Shown here one piece after another: positions 1 through 9,041 of a stretch of DNA of 64,000 nucleotides. The translations under genes and the position numbers were made by a program. This stretch comes from Calditrichia bacterium. GTDB taxonomy: Bacteria > Calditrichota > Calditrichia > RBG-13-44-9 > J075. The stretch is taken from positions 310,001 to 374,000 of the forward strand of contig JACKAP010000001.1 of assembly GCA_020635015.1 (NCBI GenBank). The letters run 5' to 3'. The notes beneath the pieces were generated by a model. It was given only the letters and a program-made list of their open reading frames with translations. It was not told the DNA's origin and did no database searches. The number at the start of each line of letters is the position of its first letter. Position 1 is the first letter of the stretch.

Positions 1-1662
1 CTCCGATACGCCCTCATGAATATCGGCGTTGGCCTCGGTCAGGATATCCAGGAAGGCCCGGGCCTTGGCGCGCTCGGCATAGTGAAACGCCTCGCGGTCA
101 AACCCCCGCCCGGGCATCTGTCCGTGAAGTTTGATCTGCAGGCGGATGGTTTTTTCGTATAGATGGATCTTGTTCTTCAGATAGCCGGATTTAAATTCCG
201 CTCCCCCCAGGGTCTCCCGCACCTGCTCAATGGTTTCGATGGCCCGCTTGTAGCTGGCCAGGGCGTTCTGATCTTCCCCCCGGGCGGCCAGCACATCGCC
301 GATGCCCCCGTACGCCTCCCAGATGATCTGGGGCTCCTCTACCTGGCGGCCGATCGCCAGGCCGGTTTCGTAATCGGCCATCGCAACCCGGAGCATGCCG
401 CGGTGTAAATTTACTGACCCGCGATTGTTGCGCAAATCTCCCAGTACCCCGGGATTTTGCACCGTATCCGCCAGGGTGAGCGCCTCCTCCAGCCGTTCCG
501 CTGCCCGGCTGTATTCCCCGGCCATGTCGTCGGTGTAGGCCATGTTGGAGAGGGTCATGATCCGGGATTCGATATCATCCAGTTCCCGGTATAGCGCCAG
601 CGCCGCCTCCCAGGAGGCGTGCATTTCCGGGTATGCTTCTTCATAAAAAGCTGCGATCCCCAGATTGAGCAGATTAGCGGCCTGCCGTTCCCGATCCTCC
701 AGTCTTTCCGCCAGGGCCAGCGCCTCGCGATAATATTCCACCGCCTGGGGATAATCGCCCAGGTCGAGATAGATACTGCCGATGTTGGAGAGGCGCTTCT
801 CCGCTCCGGCCTGGTTGCCGGTCTGGCGGTCGATCTTCAGGGCCTGGCGGGAATAGAGCAGGGCCCGGGGATATTCCCCCAGCATCAGCAGTGCCGCACC
901 GATGTTGCCGATCACCTGAGCCCGGGCTTCGATGTTCCCGCTGCGATCATCGAGGCGCTCTTCGTCGGTCCAGAAATCCAATGCCCGGCGGTAATCGCCT
1001 TGAAAAAAGTGGATCAATCCGATCGAACGATAGGCCTGCCAGAGATTTTGATCGAGGCGAAGCGAGCGTTCGAGCGCCTCCAACGCTTCCGGATATTGCT
1101 TCATTTTACGGTAAGTGTAGCCGATCCCGTACTGCAGATTGGCATTGTCCGGGTCGGCGGCCAGCCGCTCTCGGAAAAAGTCCAGGGCGGCCTCCGGCTG
1201 CTCCAGTCGCAGCCGGGAATCTACCAAACCCTTATAGCCGTAGGCATCGCTGAGTTGCGGCACCTGCTCAATGGCATGCTGGAAATGCAGCGCCGCGGCT
1301 TCATGTTCTCCCAGGGCGTCATAAGCGACACCCAGGCCATAATGAGCGTAGCCGCTGCGCTGCGGATCGCCGCGCAGAGAATCCAGATAGGCGATCGCCG
1401 GATCGAGCGCATCTCCGGCCGCCGCGGCATCGGCCAGGCGAGCGTAGGCGCGGAAGAAGCCGGGCTCCCGGGAAATAATATCCTTGCAAAGCTGCACCGC
1501 CCGGGGATATTGCCCTTCCGAGATTGCCCGGAGCGTTGCCAGGTACTGCGCTTCCACCTCCGCCGCCGGATTTCCCGGCGCAGGATGGCGGGCGCAGGAG
1601 AGCAGGAGCAGCAGCAAGGCTGCTCGAAAGAATATCCTGACCGTTCGCGAATTAATTGCCAT
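1..1662 (-). CDS. TPR-repeat lipoprotein, probable CHAT-type (3' end off window)
   Basis: The reading frame is open for 554 codons from an ATG at 1662 to the window edge, so the C-terminus is missing. The N-terminus is a lipoprotein signal: a run of leucines ending LLLSC, so the mature protein should start at Cys near residue 23 and be anchored in a membrane. From about residue 35 to 500 the sequence is a chain of tetratricopeptide repeats (motifs such as YPEALEALERSLRLD, YPQAVEYYREALALAERL). The last visible stretch, AFHYAERAKARAFLDIL, is the linker that normally precedes a CHAT caspase-like peptidase domain, so that domain may follow off-window. Its presence is inference. TPRs serve protein-protein contacts. 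An in-frame ATG two codons upstream (1668) is possible; the GAAG upstream spaces better to 1662. Nothing else in the window is co-transcribed with it for certain. Confidence 0.85.
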   Translation of the reverse strand, partial: MAINSRTVRIFFRAALLLLLLSCARHPAPGNPAAEVEAQYLATLRAISEGQYPRAVQLCKDIISREPGFFRAYARLADAAAAGDALDPAIAYLDSLRGDPQRSGYAHYGLGVAYDALGEHEAAALHFQHAIEQVPQLSDAYGYKGLVDSRLRLEQPEAALDFFRERLAADPDNANLQYGIGYTYRKMKQYPEALEALERSLRLDQNLWQAYRSIGLIHFFQGDYRRALDFWTDEERLDDRSGNIEARAQVIGNIGAALLMLGEYPRALLYSRQALKIDRQTGNQAGAEKRLSNIGSIYLDLGDYPQAVEYYREALALAERLEDRERQAANLLNLGIAAFYEEAYPEMHASWEAALALYRELDDIESRIMTLSNMAYTDDMAGEYSRAAERLEEALTLADTVQNPGVLGDLRNNRGSVNLHRGMLRVAMADYETGLAIGRQVEEPQIIWEAYGGIGDVLAARGEDQNALASYKRAIETIEQVRETLGGAEFKSGYLKNKIHLYEKTIRLQIKLHGQMPGRGFDREAFHYAERAKARAFLDILTEANADIHEGVSE

Positions 1663-1723
1663 TATCATCTTCTATTCACTTCCTTGTTTTCTGTAGACTT
1701 ATCAAACGATGCAGCATCTAGCT

Positions 1724-3856
1724 TTACCTCAGCAACAGCATCTTCACCACCCGCTCCGCCTGCCGCACCTTTAGCACGCAAAAGAACACTCCGCTGGGGA
1801 GCGGGCGTCCCCTATCATCCCGGCCGTTCCAGACCACGCGGTAGCTGCCAGCCTGCTTGCGGCCTGCTTCCAACACTCGCACCGCCTGACCCAGGCTATT
1901 GTAAATGCGCAGGGATACCGGCACCGGCCCGCCGTTCGTTTCGCCGCCGATTGTATATTCGATGGTGGTTTCCGGGTTGAAGGGATTGGGGTAATTTTGC
2001 GAAAGGGAGAAAACGCGCGGTGTTTCTTCCCCGGGCGTGGCGGAAACGACCTGATGGAAAGTGCGCTGTCCATCCATGCTGACATCACTGAGTTGATAAA
2101 AATAGGTCACCCCATTCTGCAGCGCTTCATCGATATATTGATAATCGAGCTGCACATTGCTATTGCCCCCGCCCAGCAGCCCGGGGTCGGAATCGTAGTC
2201 GGCAATCTTGCGGAATTCCCCTTCCGGACGCAACGCCCGCCAGATCTCGAATCCGAGGTTATTGGTCTCGCTGGCGGTCGACCAGTTGAGTTGCACTTTC
2301 CGATTCAGTGGAAATGCCTGAAATGTGAGCAGGGATACCGGCAGGGTAGCATCGCCCTGCAAGGTGCCGCCGGCCGGGAGGAAAACATCTTTCTGCGATG
2401 TCTGGCCCAACGGAGAATTATGGTCGCGATTGCGGGTCTGGAAAAACAATTCCCGGAATTGTCCGGCCGGGTAGGGGATGTAGTAATATCCGGGCTTTTC
2501 AGAGGGAAATTTCTCGGCGATACCATTGTCTTCCGTAATATACATGCCGAAGTAGCCGGATGCGGAATGGCGGATCGCCATGATACGATTTTCCACCGGG
2601 GCAGCCGGTTGCTGTTGACTGGTTGGTGCTTCGATAAAGCCCATCGGGAACAGCTCGCTGCTCTCATTTCCGACCAGCAGCGGCAGGGCCAGATCGGCAG
2701 AAAATCCGCCGGCTCCCACTTCTGCCGCGTTCACCGAAAACAGCCAACTCCCAAACGGATTATCCAGCGCGTTCATCTGCGGGTCGGTTCGGTAGATCAC
2801 CCACAGAGCGGTATCGTTGCGGGTGGCGGTGAAGCGGGGCAGGTTGGAGGTGTCATCCCACTTGATAAACGACTCACTCTGTGGATCGTAGATAGATCCG
2901 AAGCTCCCCTCCAGCAGACGATAGAAGCGTGCCGAGAGCGCATATTCCTTCCCCACCCGCAAGCCGGTCAGGGTAACCCGGGCGGCGGATGGATAACAGG
3001 CATCGGGGTCGCTGTCGTGCAGATACTGCCAGCGGGGATAATCGTTCGGCCCGATATAGCCGAAGATCTGGGGGCCGGATACATCGAAAGTTTTCCCGAG
3101 GCTGATCCGCACATTGGTCAGGTAGTCGAAGCCCAGCGGATCATTATCCAGGCTGCGCATGCCGACCCGCAGGGTATCGTAGTCGGCGGCGGGGTAGGCC
3201 AGGAAATAATAACCGTCGGTATCCGGGAAGCCCTCCGGAATGCCGTTGGGCTCGGTGATGTACATCCCGCGTACCGGGCTGCCGTCCACCGCCACCGCCT
3301 TGCGCAGGCCCCGCCCGGCACTTTGGGAAGCCTGGTTCAGCACATCGCCGGAGAACTGGAGATAGCCCATGGGAAATTCGTTGCTCCCGTCCATTCCGGA
3401 GCCGACCGTATCCGGCACGGTCTTCCCGCCCTCAAATCCGCCGGCGTTGACGTCCCGCGCCTGAAAGTTCAGGTCCCAGTGGCCGAGCTGGCCCAGCATA
3501 TCCGGCACCGTGCGGTAAACCACCAGAAAGGCAGTGTCGCCGGAAGTGGCGGTGAAGATTGGCAGACTACCAATGTCGCCGTGATCGACAAATTCGCCGG
3601 CCTCGGCATTATACACCTCGCCAAAATTCCCGCTGCTGCTCCGGGAAAAGAATGCCCGGTAGAGATACTTCTCCCCCCGCGTCAGATTGCTGAACGACAC
3701 ATAAGCCGCGGAAGGGTAGCAACTCTCGCGGGTATCATTGACCACCTGCCAGGTGGGATAGTTGTTCTTCGCAACCTGCAATTGCGGCTGGGCAAAGAGG
3801 GGGAAAAAAAACAATAGTATATAACAGCAAATGCCTATTCCATAGCGTTTCAGCAT
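1724..3856 (-). CDS. T9SS-targeted secreted protein with internal duplication
   Basis: A secreted protein of about 710 residues. A hydrophobic signal peptide (MLKRYGIGICCYILLFFF) follows a GAAGGGA ribosome site, which favours the ATG at 3856 over a TTG at 3880. Residues about 25-265 and 265-490 are two diverged copies of the same unit: both contain YPxWQ, a CYPSAA motif, a YRTxP motif and a G(M)YITExNGIxExFP motif followed by GYYxxxYPA. A fibronectin-like region follows (LPVSLLTFQAFPLNRKVQLN, typical of proteins with this tail). The last 90 residues are the type IX secretion sorting domain (QNYPNPFNPETTIEYT ... SGVFFCVLKV ... VVKMLLLR). The repeated unit is not a family I recognise. The protein should be exported by Sec, then T9SS, and attached to or released from the cell surface. 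Confidence 0.85.
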   Translation of the reverse strand: MLKRYGIGICCYILLFFFPLFAQPQLQVAKNNYPTWQVVNDTRESCYPSAAYVSFSNLTRGEKYLYRAFFSRSSSGNFGEVYNAEAGEFVDHGDIGSLPIFTATSGDTAFLVVYRTVPDMLGQLGHWDLNFQARDVNAGGFEGGKTVPDTVGSGMDGSNEFPMGYLQFSGDVLNQASQSAGRGLRKAVAVDGSPVRGMYITEPNGIPEGFPDTDGYYFLAYPAADYDTLRVGMRSLDNDPLGFDYLTNVRISLGKTFDVSGPQIFGYIGPNDYPRWQYLHDSDPDACYPSAARVTLTGLRVGKEYALSARFYRLLEGSFGSIYDPQSESFIKWDDTSNLPRFTATRNDTALWVIYRTDPQMNALDNPFGSWLFSVNAAEVGAGGFSADLALPLLVGNESSELFPMGFIEAPTSQQQPAAPVENRIMAIRHSASGYFGMYITEDNGIAEKFPSEKPGYYYIPYPAGQFRELFFQTRNRDHNSPLGQTSQKDVFLPAGGTLQGDATLPVSLLTFQAFPLNRKVQLNWSTASETNNLGFEIWRALRPEGEFRKIADYDSDPGLLGGGNSNVQLDYQYIDEALQNGVTYFYQLSDVSMDGQRTFHQVVSATPGEETPRVFSLSQNYPNPFNPETTIEYTIGGETNGGPVPVSLRIYNSLGQAVRVLEAGRKQAGSYRVVWNGRDDRGRPLPSGVFFCVLKVRQAERVVKMLLLR

Positions 3857-3936
3857 ATCGATTCCCTTCAATATTGTCAAATATAAAGCTGGGTGTTTTT
3901 GTTATCGTCAGGTTAGGCGCGGGGCTTTAGGTTTTG

Positions 3937-4260
3937 GATGTTGGTTCGCTGCCGCTCACGATGTTTGCTCACTCCGTTCGCGATATTTGTTCGCTGCCGC
4001 TCACGATGTTTGCTCACTCCGTTCGCGATATTTGTTCGCTGCGCTCACGATGTTTGCTCACTCCGTTCGCGATGTATACTCGCTTCGCTCGTGATATTTA
4101 GCAGCGGTGATGATGATAAGCTACCAAAAAACGCTGGCGCAGCCAGCAAATATCGCCGAAGGCAAATATCGTCGGCGCAGCCGACAAACATCGCGAACGG
4201 AGTGAGCAAATATCGTGAGCGGCAGCGAACAAACATCGTGAGCGGCAGCGAACAAACATC
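3937..4260. repeat. Fold-back array A of 22-nt mini-palindromes upstream of mutL
   Basis: The left arm (3937-4099) has seven units of the form 15-16 nt mini-palindrome plus GATRTTT linker, for example GTTCGCTGCCGCTCAC-GATGTTT and GCTCACTCCGTTCGC-GATATTT. A spacer of about 31 nt (4100-4130) follows. The right arm (4131-4260) has six units in reverse complement, with linker AAAYATC. Period is 22-23 nt with a short 9-nt unit, GCCGAAGGC. The whole array can fold as one long hairpin or as many small ones. It ends 70 bp before the mutL start. The same architecture recurs at 24670-24999. Confidence 0.9.
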
Positions 4261-4329
4261 TCCTTGAAACCCCGCCCGCGCATGATTATATTGACTTTTC
4301 GCTGTGTCGAATTAGACCAAAGGCCAACT

Positions 4330-6180
4330 ATGCCGATCATCAAAGTATTGCCCACCCATATCGCCAACAAGATTGCCGCCGGCGAGGTGGTGGACCGTCC
4401 CGCATCCGTGGTGAAGGAATTGGTGGAGAACGCCATCGATGCCCGGGCGGATCACATCTCCGTGATCATCGCCAAAGCCGGCAAGGAACTGATCCAGGTG
4501 ATCGACAACGGGGTGGGGATGGAGGCGGAGGATGCTGAGCTGGCCTTCAAGCGCCATGCCACCAGCAAGATTGCGCAACTGGAAGATCTCGAGCGCATCC
4601 TCACCCTGGGTTTCCGCGGCGAGGCTTTGCCGAGCATCGCCTCGGTGTCTCGGCTGGAGCTCAAGACCTGTGCGCGGGGCAGTCAACTGGGCAGTTTGTT
4701 CGCCATCAACGGGGGACAGATCGTGACCCGGGAAAAGATCGCTTTCAAGCCGGGCACCTCCATCGCCGTCAAGAACCTCTTTTTCAACACCCCGGCCCGG
4801 CGCAACTTTTTGCGCGCCGACAGCACCGAATTCAATCACATCCTCAAGACCCTGCGCTGTTTTTTTCTGGCCTATCCCGAAGTGCACTTTGTGCTGGTGC
4901 ACAATGGCGAGGAACTCTACAATCTGCCGGCCCAGCCGCTCGATGAGCGCATCGGCCAGGTGTTTGGCGAAAAAAACTATCAAGGCCTGGTTTATTTCCG
5001 GGAGGAGCTTAACGACATCGTGCTCGAAGGCTATGTCTGCACCCCGGACCAGACTCGCGGCAATACCGCCAATCAATATATTTTTCTCAATCGCCGGGTG
5101 ATTGTCAACCGCCAGCTTTCTCATGCGATCTTCCAGGGCTACGGCAACCTGATCGAGCGCTCCCGCTATCCGCAGTACATCATCAATCTGCATGTGCCGC
5201 CCCAAATGGTAGATGTCAATGTGCATCCTACCAAGATGGAGGTGCGCTTTGCCAATGAGCGGGCGATCTACCACCTCTTCCTCTCGGCAGTGCGCAAGGC
5301 GGTGCAGTCGCGCCACATCGTTCCCGGCTTTACCCTGGATCCCGGCGCCGAAGCGCAGCAGGAGATCCGCCAGCATTTCCAGCAGTTCCGCCCGGGGACC
5401 GAAGCGCCGCCCACACCGGTGCAGCCCTTTAAAACCGGGGGCGCTTCTTCAAGCGCAGGCATGCCGGCGCAGGACCGCCCGTTCCAGCCGTCCCGGCCGG
5501 TTGGTGCTCCGGAGAAATCTCCGGCCTCCCCGGGACAGGGCAGCTTTACTTACGAGCCCCTGCCGTCCCGGCCTACCACCCCGGCGACTCCCAAACCGTC
5601 CGATGCGCGGACAGCGGCCAATCTATGGCAGGTGCACAACCGCTATATTTTTTCCCAGATCAACAGCGGCCTGGTAATTATTGATCAATACGCCGCTCAC
5701 CAGCGGATTCTCTATGAACAGATCCTCCATGCCCTGAACGAACAGAAGAAAGCACCTTCTCAGCAACTGCTCTTTCCGCAGACGGTGGAGTTGGCCCTGG
5801 AAGACTACCTGATCTTCGAAGATATCAAATCCTGGCTGGATCAGATCGGCTTCGGGATCACCGCTTTTAGCGGGCGCACGGTGCTGATCGAAGCGATCCC
5901 GGCAGAGGTGAAGGTGGGTAACGAGGCGAAGATTTTGAGCGACATCATCGACTACTATCGCGAAAACGAGGGCGTCAAACAGCCGCCCCAGGAGAAGATC
6001 GCTGCCGCCTTTGCCAGCAAAAACGCCCTGAAGTCCGGGGAAAAGCTCACCCCGGAAGCGATGACCGCCCTGGTCGACCAGCTCTTCCGCACCCGGGAGC
6101 CTTACTTCACCCCCGGAGGGAAGCCGGTGATCGTCACCCTGGAGCTGGACGAACTAGATCGCAAATTCAAACGGGGTTGA
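4330..6180 (+). CDS. mutL: DNA mismatch repair protein MutL
   Basis: MutL couples mismatch recognition by MutS to strand removal. The start is ATG 4330 (MPIIKVLPTHIANKIAAGEV, the universal N-terminus, with AAAGG upstream); the frame stays open further upstream but that extension is not MutL-like. The GHKL ATPase motifs are present: ELVENAIDA (residues 31-38), DNGVGM (about 63), GFRGEAL (about 98) and NTPARRNFL, and the transducer domain carries VNVHPTKMEVRF. After a Pro-rich linker (about 350-430) comes the dimerisation domain. The endonuclease metal motif, normally DQHAxxExxxxE, reads DQYAAHQRILYE, and the usual CPHGRP reads TPGGKP, so nicking activity is doubtful. Length of 616 residues is normal. 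It stands alone behind array A, with miaA 261 bp downstream. Confidence 0.97.
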   Translation: MPIIKVLPTHIANKIAAGEVVDRPASVVKELVENAIDARADHISVIIAKAGKELIQVIDNGVGMEAEDAELAFKRHATSKIAQLEDLERILTLGFRGEALPSIASVSRLELKTCARGSQLGSLFAINGGQIVTREKIAFKPGTSIAVKNLFFNTPARRNFLRADSTEFNHILKTLRCFFLAYPEVHFVLVHNGEELYNLPAQPLDERIGQVFGEKNYQGLVYFREELNDIVLEGYVCTPDQTRGNTANQYIFLNRRVIVNRQLSHAIFQGYGNLIERSRYPQYIINLHVPPQMVDVNVHPTKMEVRFANERAIYHLFLSAVRKAVQSRHIVPGFTLDPGAEAQQEIRQHFQQFRPGTEAPPTPVQPFKTGGASSSAGMPAQDRPFQPSRPVGAPEKSPASPGQGSFTYEPLPSRPTTPATPKPSDARTAANLWQVHNRYIFSQINSGLVIIDQYAAHQRILYEQILHALNEQKKAPSQQLLFPQTVELALEDYLIFEDIKSWLDQIGFGITAFSGRTVLIEAIPAEVKVGNEAKILSDIIDYYRENEGVKQPPQEKIAAAFASKNALKSGEKLTPEAMTALVDQLFRTREPYFTPGGKPVIVTLELDELDRKFKRG

Positions 6181-6270
6181 GTGTTTAGAGCCGTTTAGAA
6201 TAATTGAGTATAATTGCCACAGAGACACAGAGTTCACAGAGAACTGACAATGCGAACTACAGGTTGAATT

Positions 6271-6372
6271 TTTAGCCACGGATTTTCACAGATAAACACG
6301 GATGAAAGCCTGGTTTTTTCTAAAAAAAAAATAAACAACATCCGTGTTTCTCTGTGTGAATCCGTGGCTAAA
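6271..6372. repeat. Inverted repeat of the CACGGAT type between mutL and miaA
   Basis: Arms at 6271-6304 and 6339-6372 are imperfect inverted complements of about 34 bp (left TTTAGCCACGGATTTTCACA..., right ...TCTGTGTGAATCCGTGGCTA). An A-rich loop lies between them. A related single arm, CCACAGAGACACAGAG, lies just before at about 6218. A 7-nt tandem array (AACTGAT AACTGAC AACTGAG) follows at 6410-6430, right before the miaA start. Nothing coding is seen in this 261-bp gap. Confidence 0.8.
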
Positions 6373-6441
6373 TGTATATAATCTTTCTAGCTTGCTAATT
6401 GGCATTGACAACTGATAACTGACAACTGAGAACTCTCAGCC

Positions 6442-7386
6442 ATGACCTTTCCCTCCCGAACCGTGCTGGTGTTGACCGGTCCGACCGGTATCGGCAAGAC
6501 CGAGCTCTCCCGGGCGCTGGCGGAGCGCTACCCGCTGGAGATCGTTTCCGCCGACTCCCGGCAGATCTACCGCTATATGGACATCGGCACCGCCAAGCCG
6601 TCGGCAGAGATGCGCCGGGAGATTCCCCATCATTTTATTGATATCCTCGATCCGGATGAAGATTACAGCGCCGGGCAGTATAGCGATGACGCGCGGCAGG
6701 TTATCGAAGGCATTTTCCAGCGCGGTCGGCTGCCGCTGGTGGTCGGCGGTTCCGGCCTCTACATCCGGGCGCTGGTGGAAGGGTTTTTCAAAGCCCGGGC
6801 GGAGGACCCGGCATTGCGGGCGCGGCTGCAGGAACGGCTGGAGGCGGAGGGAATCGAACCGCTTTACGCCGAATTACAGGCCATCGATCCGCGGGCGGCG
6901 ATCAAGATCCACCCTAATAATACCCGGAGGGTGATCCGCGCTCTGGAAGTTTGTCTCGCCGCCCGCCGCCCGATCACCCGGCTGCAGGAAGAACAGCCCG
7001 ACCCGGCGCCGTTTCGCAGCCTCAAACTCTGCCTCACCACCGAGCGGAAAGCGCTTTATGCCCGGATTGCCCGCCGTTGCGAGGAGATGTTCGAGGCCGG
7101 GCTGGTGGGAGAAGTGCAAAAAATTTTAGATATGGGGTATGATCCTTCAAATAATTCGTTAAATTCTGTAGGATATAAGGAAGTTGTCGCCTATCTGCAA
7201 GGTGCCTTCAAGTTGCCGGAATGCATCGAGCTGGTGAAGCAGAACACCCGGCGTTACGCCAAACGCCAGTATACCTGGTTCCGCAATGAACCGGCGCTGG
7301 TGTGGCTGGAAAAACAAGCGGCAGGAGATTTGCTCAAGGAAATAGCAGGGCGGTTAACTTCGCTTCGGCAGGAAATAAAAAGCTGA
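6442..7386 (+). CDS. miaA: tRNA dimethylallyltransferase MiaA
   Basis: Transfers a dimethylallyl group from DMAPP to N6 of adenosine 37 in tRNAs reading UNN codons. The 314-residue product is of usual length. It shows the P-loop GPTGIGKTELS (residues 13-23), the DSRQIYRYMDIGTAKP signature (about 36-51), the HHFIDILDP substrate region and VVGGSGLYIRAL (about 99-110). The late motif NSVGYKE is followed by QNTRRYAKRQYTWFRNE, typical of the C-terminal tRNA-binding part. The gene is followed 11 bp later by a lipid kinase gene, so the two are probably co-transcribed. The upstream gap contains fold-back repeats and no obvious promoter. Confidence 0.97.
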   Translation: MTFPSRTVLVLTGPTGIGKTELSRALAERYPLEIVSADSRQIYRYMDIGTAKPSAEMRREIPHHFIDILDPDEDYSAGQYSDDARQVIEGIFQRGRLPLVVGGSGLYIRALVEGFFKARAEDPALRARLQERLEAEGIEPLYAELQAIDPRAAIKIHPNNTRRVIRALEVCLAARRPITRLQEEQPDPAPFRSLKLCLTTERKALYARIARRCEEMFEAGLVGEVQKILDMGYDPSNNSLNSVGYKEVVAYLQGAFKLPECIELVKQNTRRYAKRQYTWFRNEPALVWLEKQAAGDLLKEIAGRLTSLRQEIKS

Positions 7387-7397
7387 AAGAGAGCAAG

Positions 7398-8330
7398 ATG
7401 AAGAAAGTCATTTTTATCATAAACCCGATCTACGGGATCAATCGTAATCCCGACCGGGTCATCCAGTGGATCGACGAAAGCTGGAAAGATGCCGGGATAT
7501 CCTATGATATTATCCGCACCGATCATCGCGGGCATGGCATTGAATTGGCCCGGGCGGCGGCGGATGCCGGGGTGGACATGGTGGTGGCCGCGGGGGGAGA
7601 CGGCACCATCAACGAAATCGGGCAGGGGTTGATCGGCAGTGATACCGCCCTGGGGGTGATCCCGGCCGGTTCCGGCAATGGCTTTGCCCGGAATGTGAAC
7701 ATTCCCCTCAACCAGCGCCAGGCGATCGAAGGGCTGAAAAATCCCCGGTTTCATAAATTTGATGTGGGCAAGATCAACGATTACTACTTCTTCAACGTGG
7801 CCGGCGCCGGTGTCGATGCCAACATCAGCCACCGCTTCGACAACTCTACCATCCGCGGACCGGTGCCTTATTTTATTGTCGGGGTGCAGGAATATTTTCG
7901 CTTCAAGCCGGAGCAGGTGGTCATTGAACTGGCCGACCGGGAGATCGAGCGCAGCCCGGTGCTGTTGAGTTTTGCCAACCTGCCGGAATTCGGGGTCAAT
8001 GCTACCATCGCTCCCAATGCCCGTCCCGATGACGGCCTGCTCGATATTTGCATCCTCAGCCCGGTCAAGTTCCGCAAGGCGCTGGTCAATTTGCCCAAGC
8101 TGTTCAATGGCCGAATCGATCAGCTTTCCGAAATGGAGATCTACCAGACCCGAAAGGTGGTTATCCACCGTTTCAGCGGGGGACCGATCCATACCGATGG
8201 CGATCCTCACGATGCCGCTTCCACCCTGACGGTAGAGGTGCTGCCGCAGGCGGTACGGATTGCCCTGCCCTCGGAAGAATTCAGCACCCCGCGCCGCAAA
8301 CGCCGGCGTGACCGGGCGGCGGCGGTTTGA
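7398..8330 (+). CDS. Diacylglycerol/lipid kinase family protein (YegS/DgkB type)
   Basis: A 310-residue protein of the DAGK catalytic family. The start ATG 7398 (MKKVIFIINP) has GAAAGAGAG upstream; a longer frame begins inside miaA and is not family-like. The nucleotide-binding motif GGDGTINE lies at about residues 65-72, followed by GVIPAGSGNGFAR (about 85-97), both diagnostic. The C-terminal beta-sandwich has the expected FSGGPIHTDGDP segment, the conserved aspartate region that coordinates magnesium. Family members phosphorylate diacylglycerol, phosphatidylglycerol or other lipids on the inner face of the membrane. The sequence does not reveal the actual substrate. It sits 11 bp after miaA on the same strand. 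Confidence 0.92.
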   Translation: MKKVIFIINPIYGINRNPDRVIQWIDESWKDAGISYDIIRTDHRGHGIELARAAADAGVDMVVAAGGDGTINEIGQGLIGSDTALGVIPAGSGNGFARNVNIPLNQRQAIEGLKNPRFHKFDVGKINDYYFFNVAGAGVDANISHRFDNSTIRGPVPYFIVGVQEYFRFKPEQVVIELADREIERSPVLLSFANLPEFGVNATIAPNARPDDGLLDICILSPVKFRKALVNLPKLFNGRIDQLSEMEIYQTRKVVIHRFSGGPIHTDGDPHDAASTLTVEVLPQAVRIALPSEEFSTPRRKRRRDRAAAV

Positions 8331-8380
8331 CAGGCGTTACCTGATTTTGTGAAGCGCCTATGCTGAGAACAATTTTTGCA

Positions 8381-8471
8381 TGGGGCAAGGCGCATGGGGC
8401 ATGGGGTGATACTGTGCGGGTGTCGGGACTTGTGCTCGCACAAGCCGGCGCCATGCCCTATGCCCCATGCG
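8381..8471. repeat. Fold-back array of the ATGGGGC heptamer
   Basis: The left arm contains GCATGGGGC copies (8381-8408) and the right arm CATGCCC/CATGCCCC copies (8451-8471), with a GC-rich centre. It lies between the convergent lipid kinase and helix-hairpin-helix genes, so it may double as a terminator for both. It uses the same heptamer as the long array at 19553-19708. Confidence 0.7.
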
Positions 8472-8497
8472 AAAGTTTTGCGGATTACATAGTTCCT

Positions 8498-9040
8498 TCA
8501 AAGCTTCTTGCCGTATTTCTTAAAGAATTCCTCCTTCGCCCCCCCCACCCAGTCATCCCGGCGGATACGGTCACGGAAGGGGCCGATCTTGCCCGCTAGA
8601 GCATCGATTGCCGCATCATCCAATTGGGCCACCTGGCTGAAGCGGTAAATGCCTTCGCGGTTGAGCAGTTTCTCCAGCACTTTCCCGATGCCCCAGATCT
8701 TTTTCAGGTCATCTTTCTCATCTTCATTTACCCCGCGGCTGGCGGGGGGCGGCTGCACCTTGGCGGCGGTAGTGGTAACCTTTCCGGCGGAACCGGTAGA
8801 GGCTTTGCCGGCGATTCGCGCCGACTCCCGGCACTCGTTGAGATCCGCCGTCAGCTTCTCGATCGTCTCTCGGCTGGATTTAAGTTCTTCTTCCTTGCTG
8901 TAGAGATTCGCTTTCCAGATCTTTTCCAGTTGGGTAATTTCCCGCTGGCGGCCGGCGGCCTTGAGATACCAGCCGATAATGAAGCCGAAGATCGCGGCAA
9001 GCAGTAAACAGAATATGATTTCCAGAATCAGATAGAGCAT
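8498..9040 (-). CDS. Membrane-anchored coiled-coil protein with helix-hairpin-helix domain
   Basis: A 180-residue protein. Residues about 1-27 form one transmembrane helix (MLYLILEIIFCLLLAAIFGF). Residues about 30-70 are a predicted coiled coil rich in Glu and Lys, and a low-complexity Ala/Thr/Pro linker follows. Residues about 110-175 form a helix-hairpin-helix module (DDLKKIWGIGKVLEKLLNREGI ending in DDWVGGAKEEFFKKYGKK). This module is found fused to many envelope or NADH dehydrogenase-like proteins, where its role is not established. The gene starts 1 nt after the stop codon of the BON-OmpA gene, with GGAGG upstream, so the two are one operon. A link between the peptidoglycan-binding OmpA partner and this inner-membrane protein is inference. 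Confidence 0.8.
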   Translation of the reverse strand: MLYLILEIIFCLLLAAIFGFIIGWYLKAAGRQREITQLEKIWKANLYSKEEELKSSRETIEKLTADLNECRESARIAGKASTGSAGKVTTTAAKVQPPPASRGVNEDEKDDLKKIWGIGKVLEKLLNREGIYRFSQVAQLDDAAIDALAGKIGPFRDRIRRDDWVGGAKEEFFKKYGKKL

Positions 9041-9041
9041 C

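Noticed and set aside
1997..3817. A 606-codon plus-strand frame opposite the first T9SS cargo gene (and 474 codons opposite glnA at 29362-30786)
   Set aside because: The opposite strand encodes recognised domains; these frames have none.
3937..4260. Regular repeats with apparent spacers, resembling a CRISPR array (also 24670-24999)
   Set aside because: The constant part is only 7 nt, the variable part is self-complementary and reused, orientation flips in the middle, and there are no cas genes.
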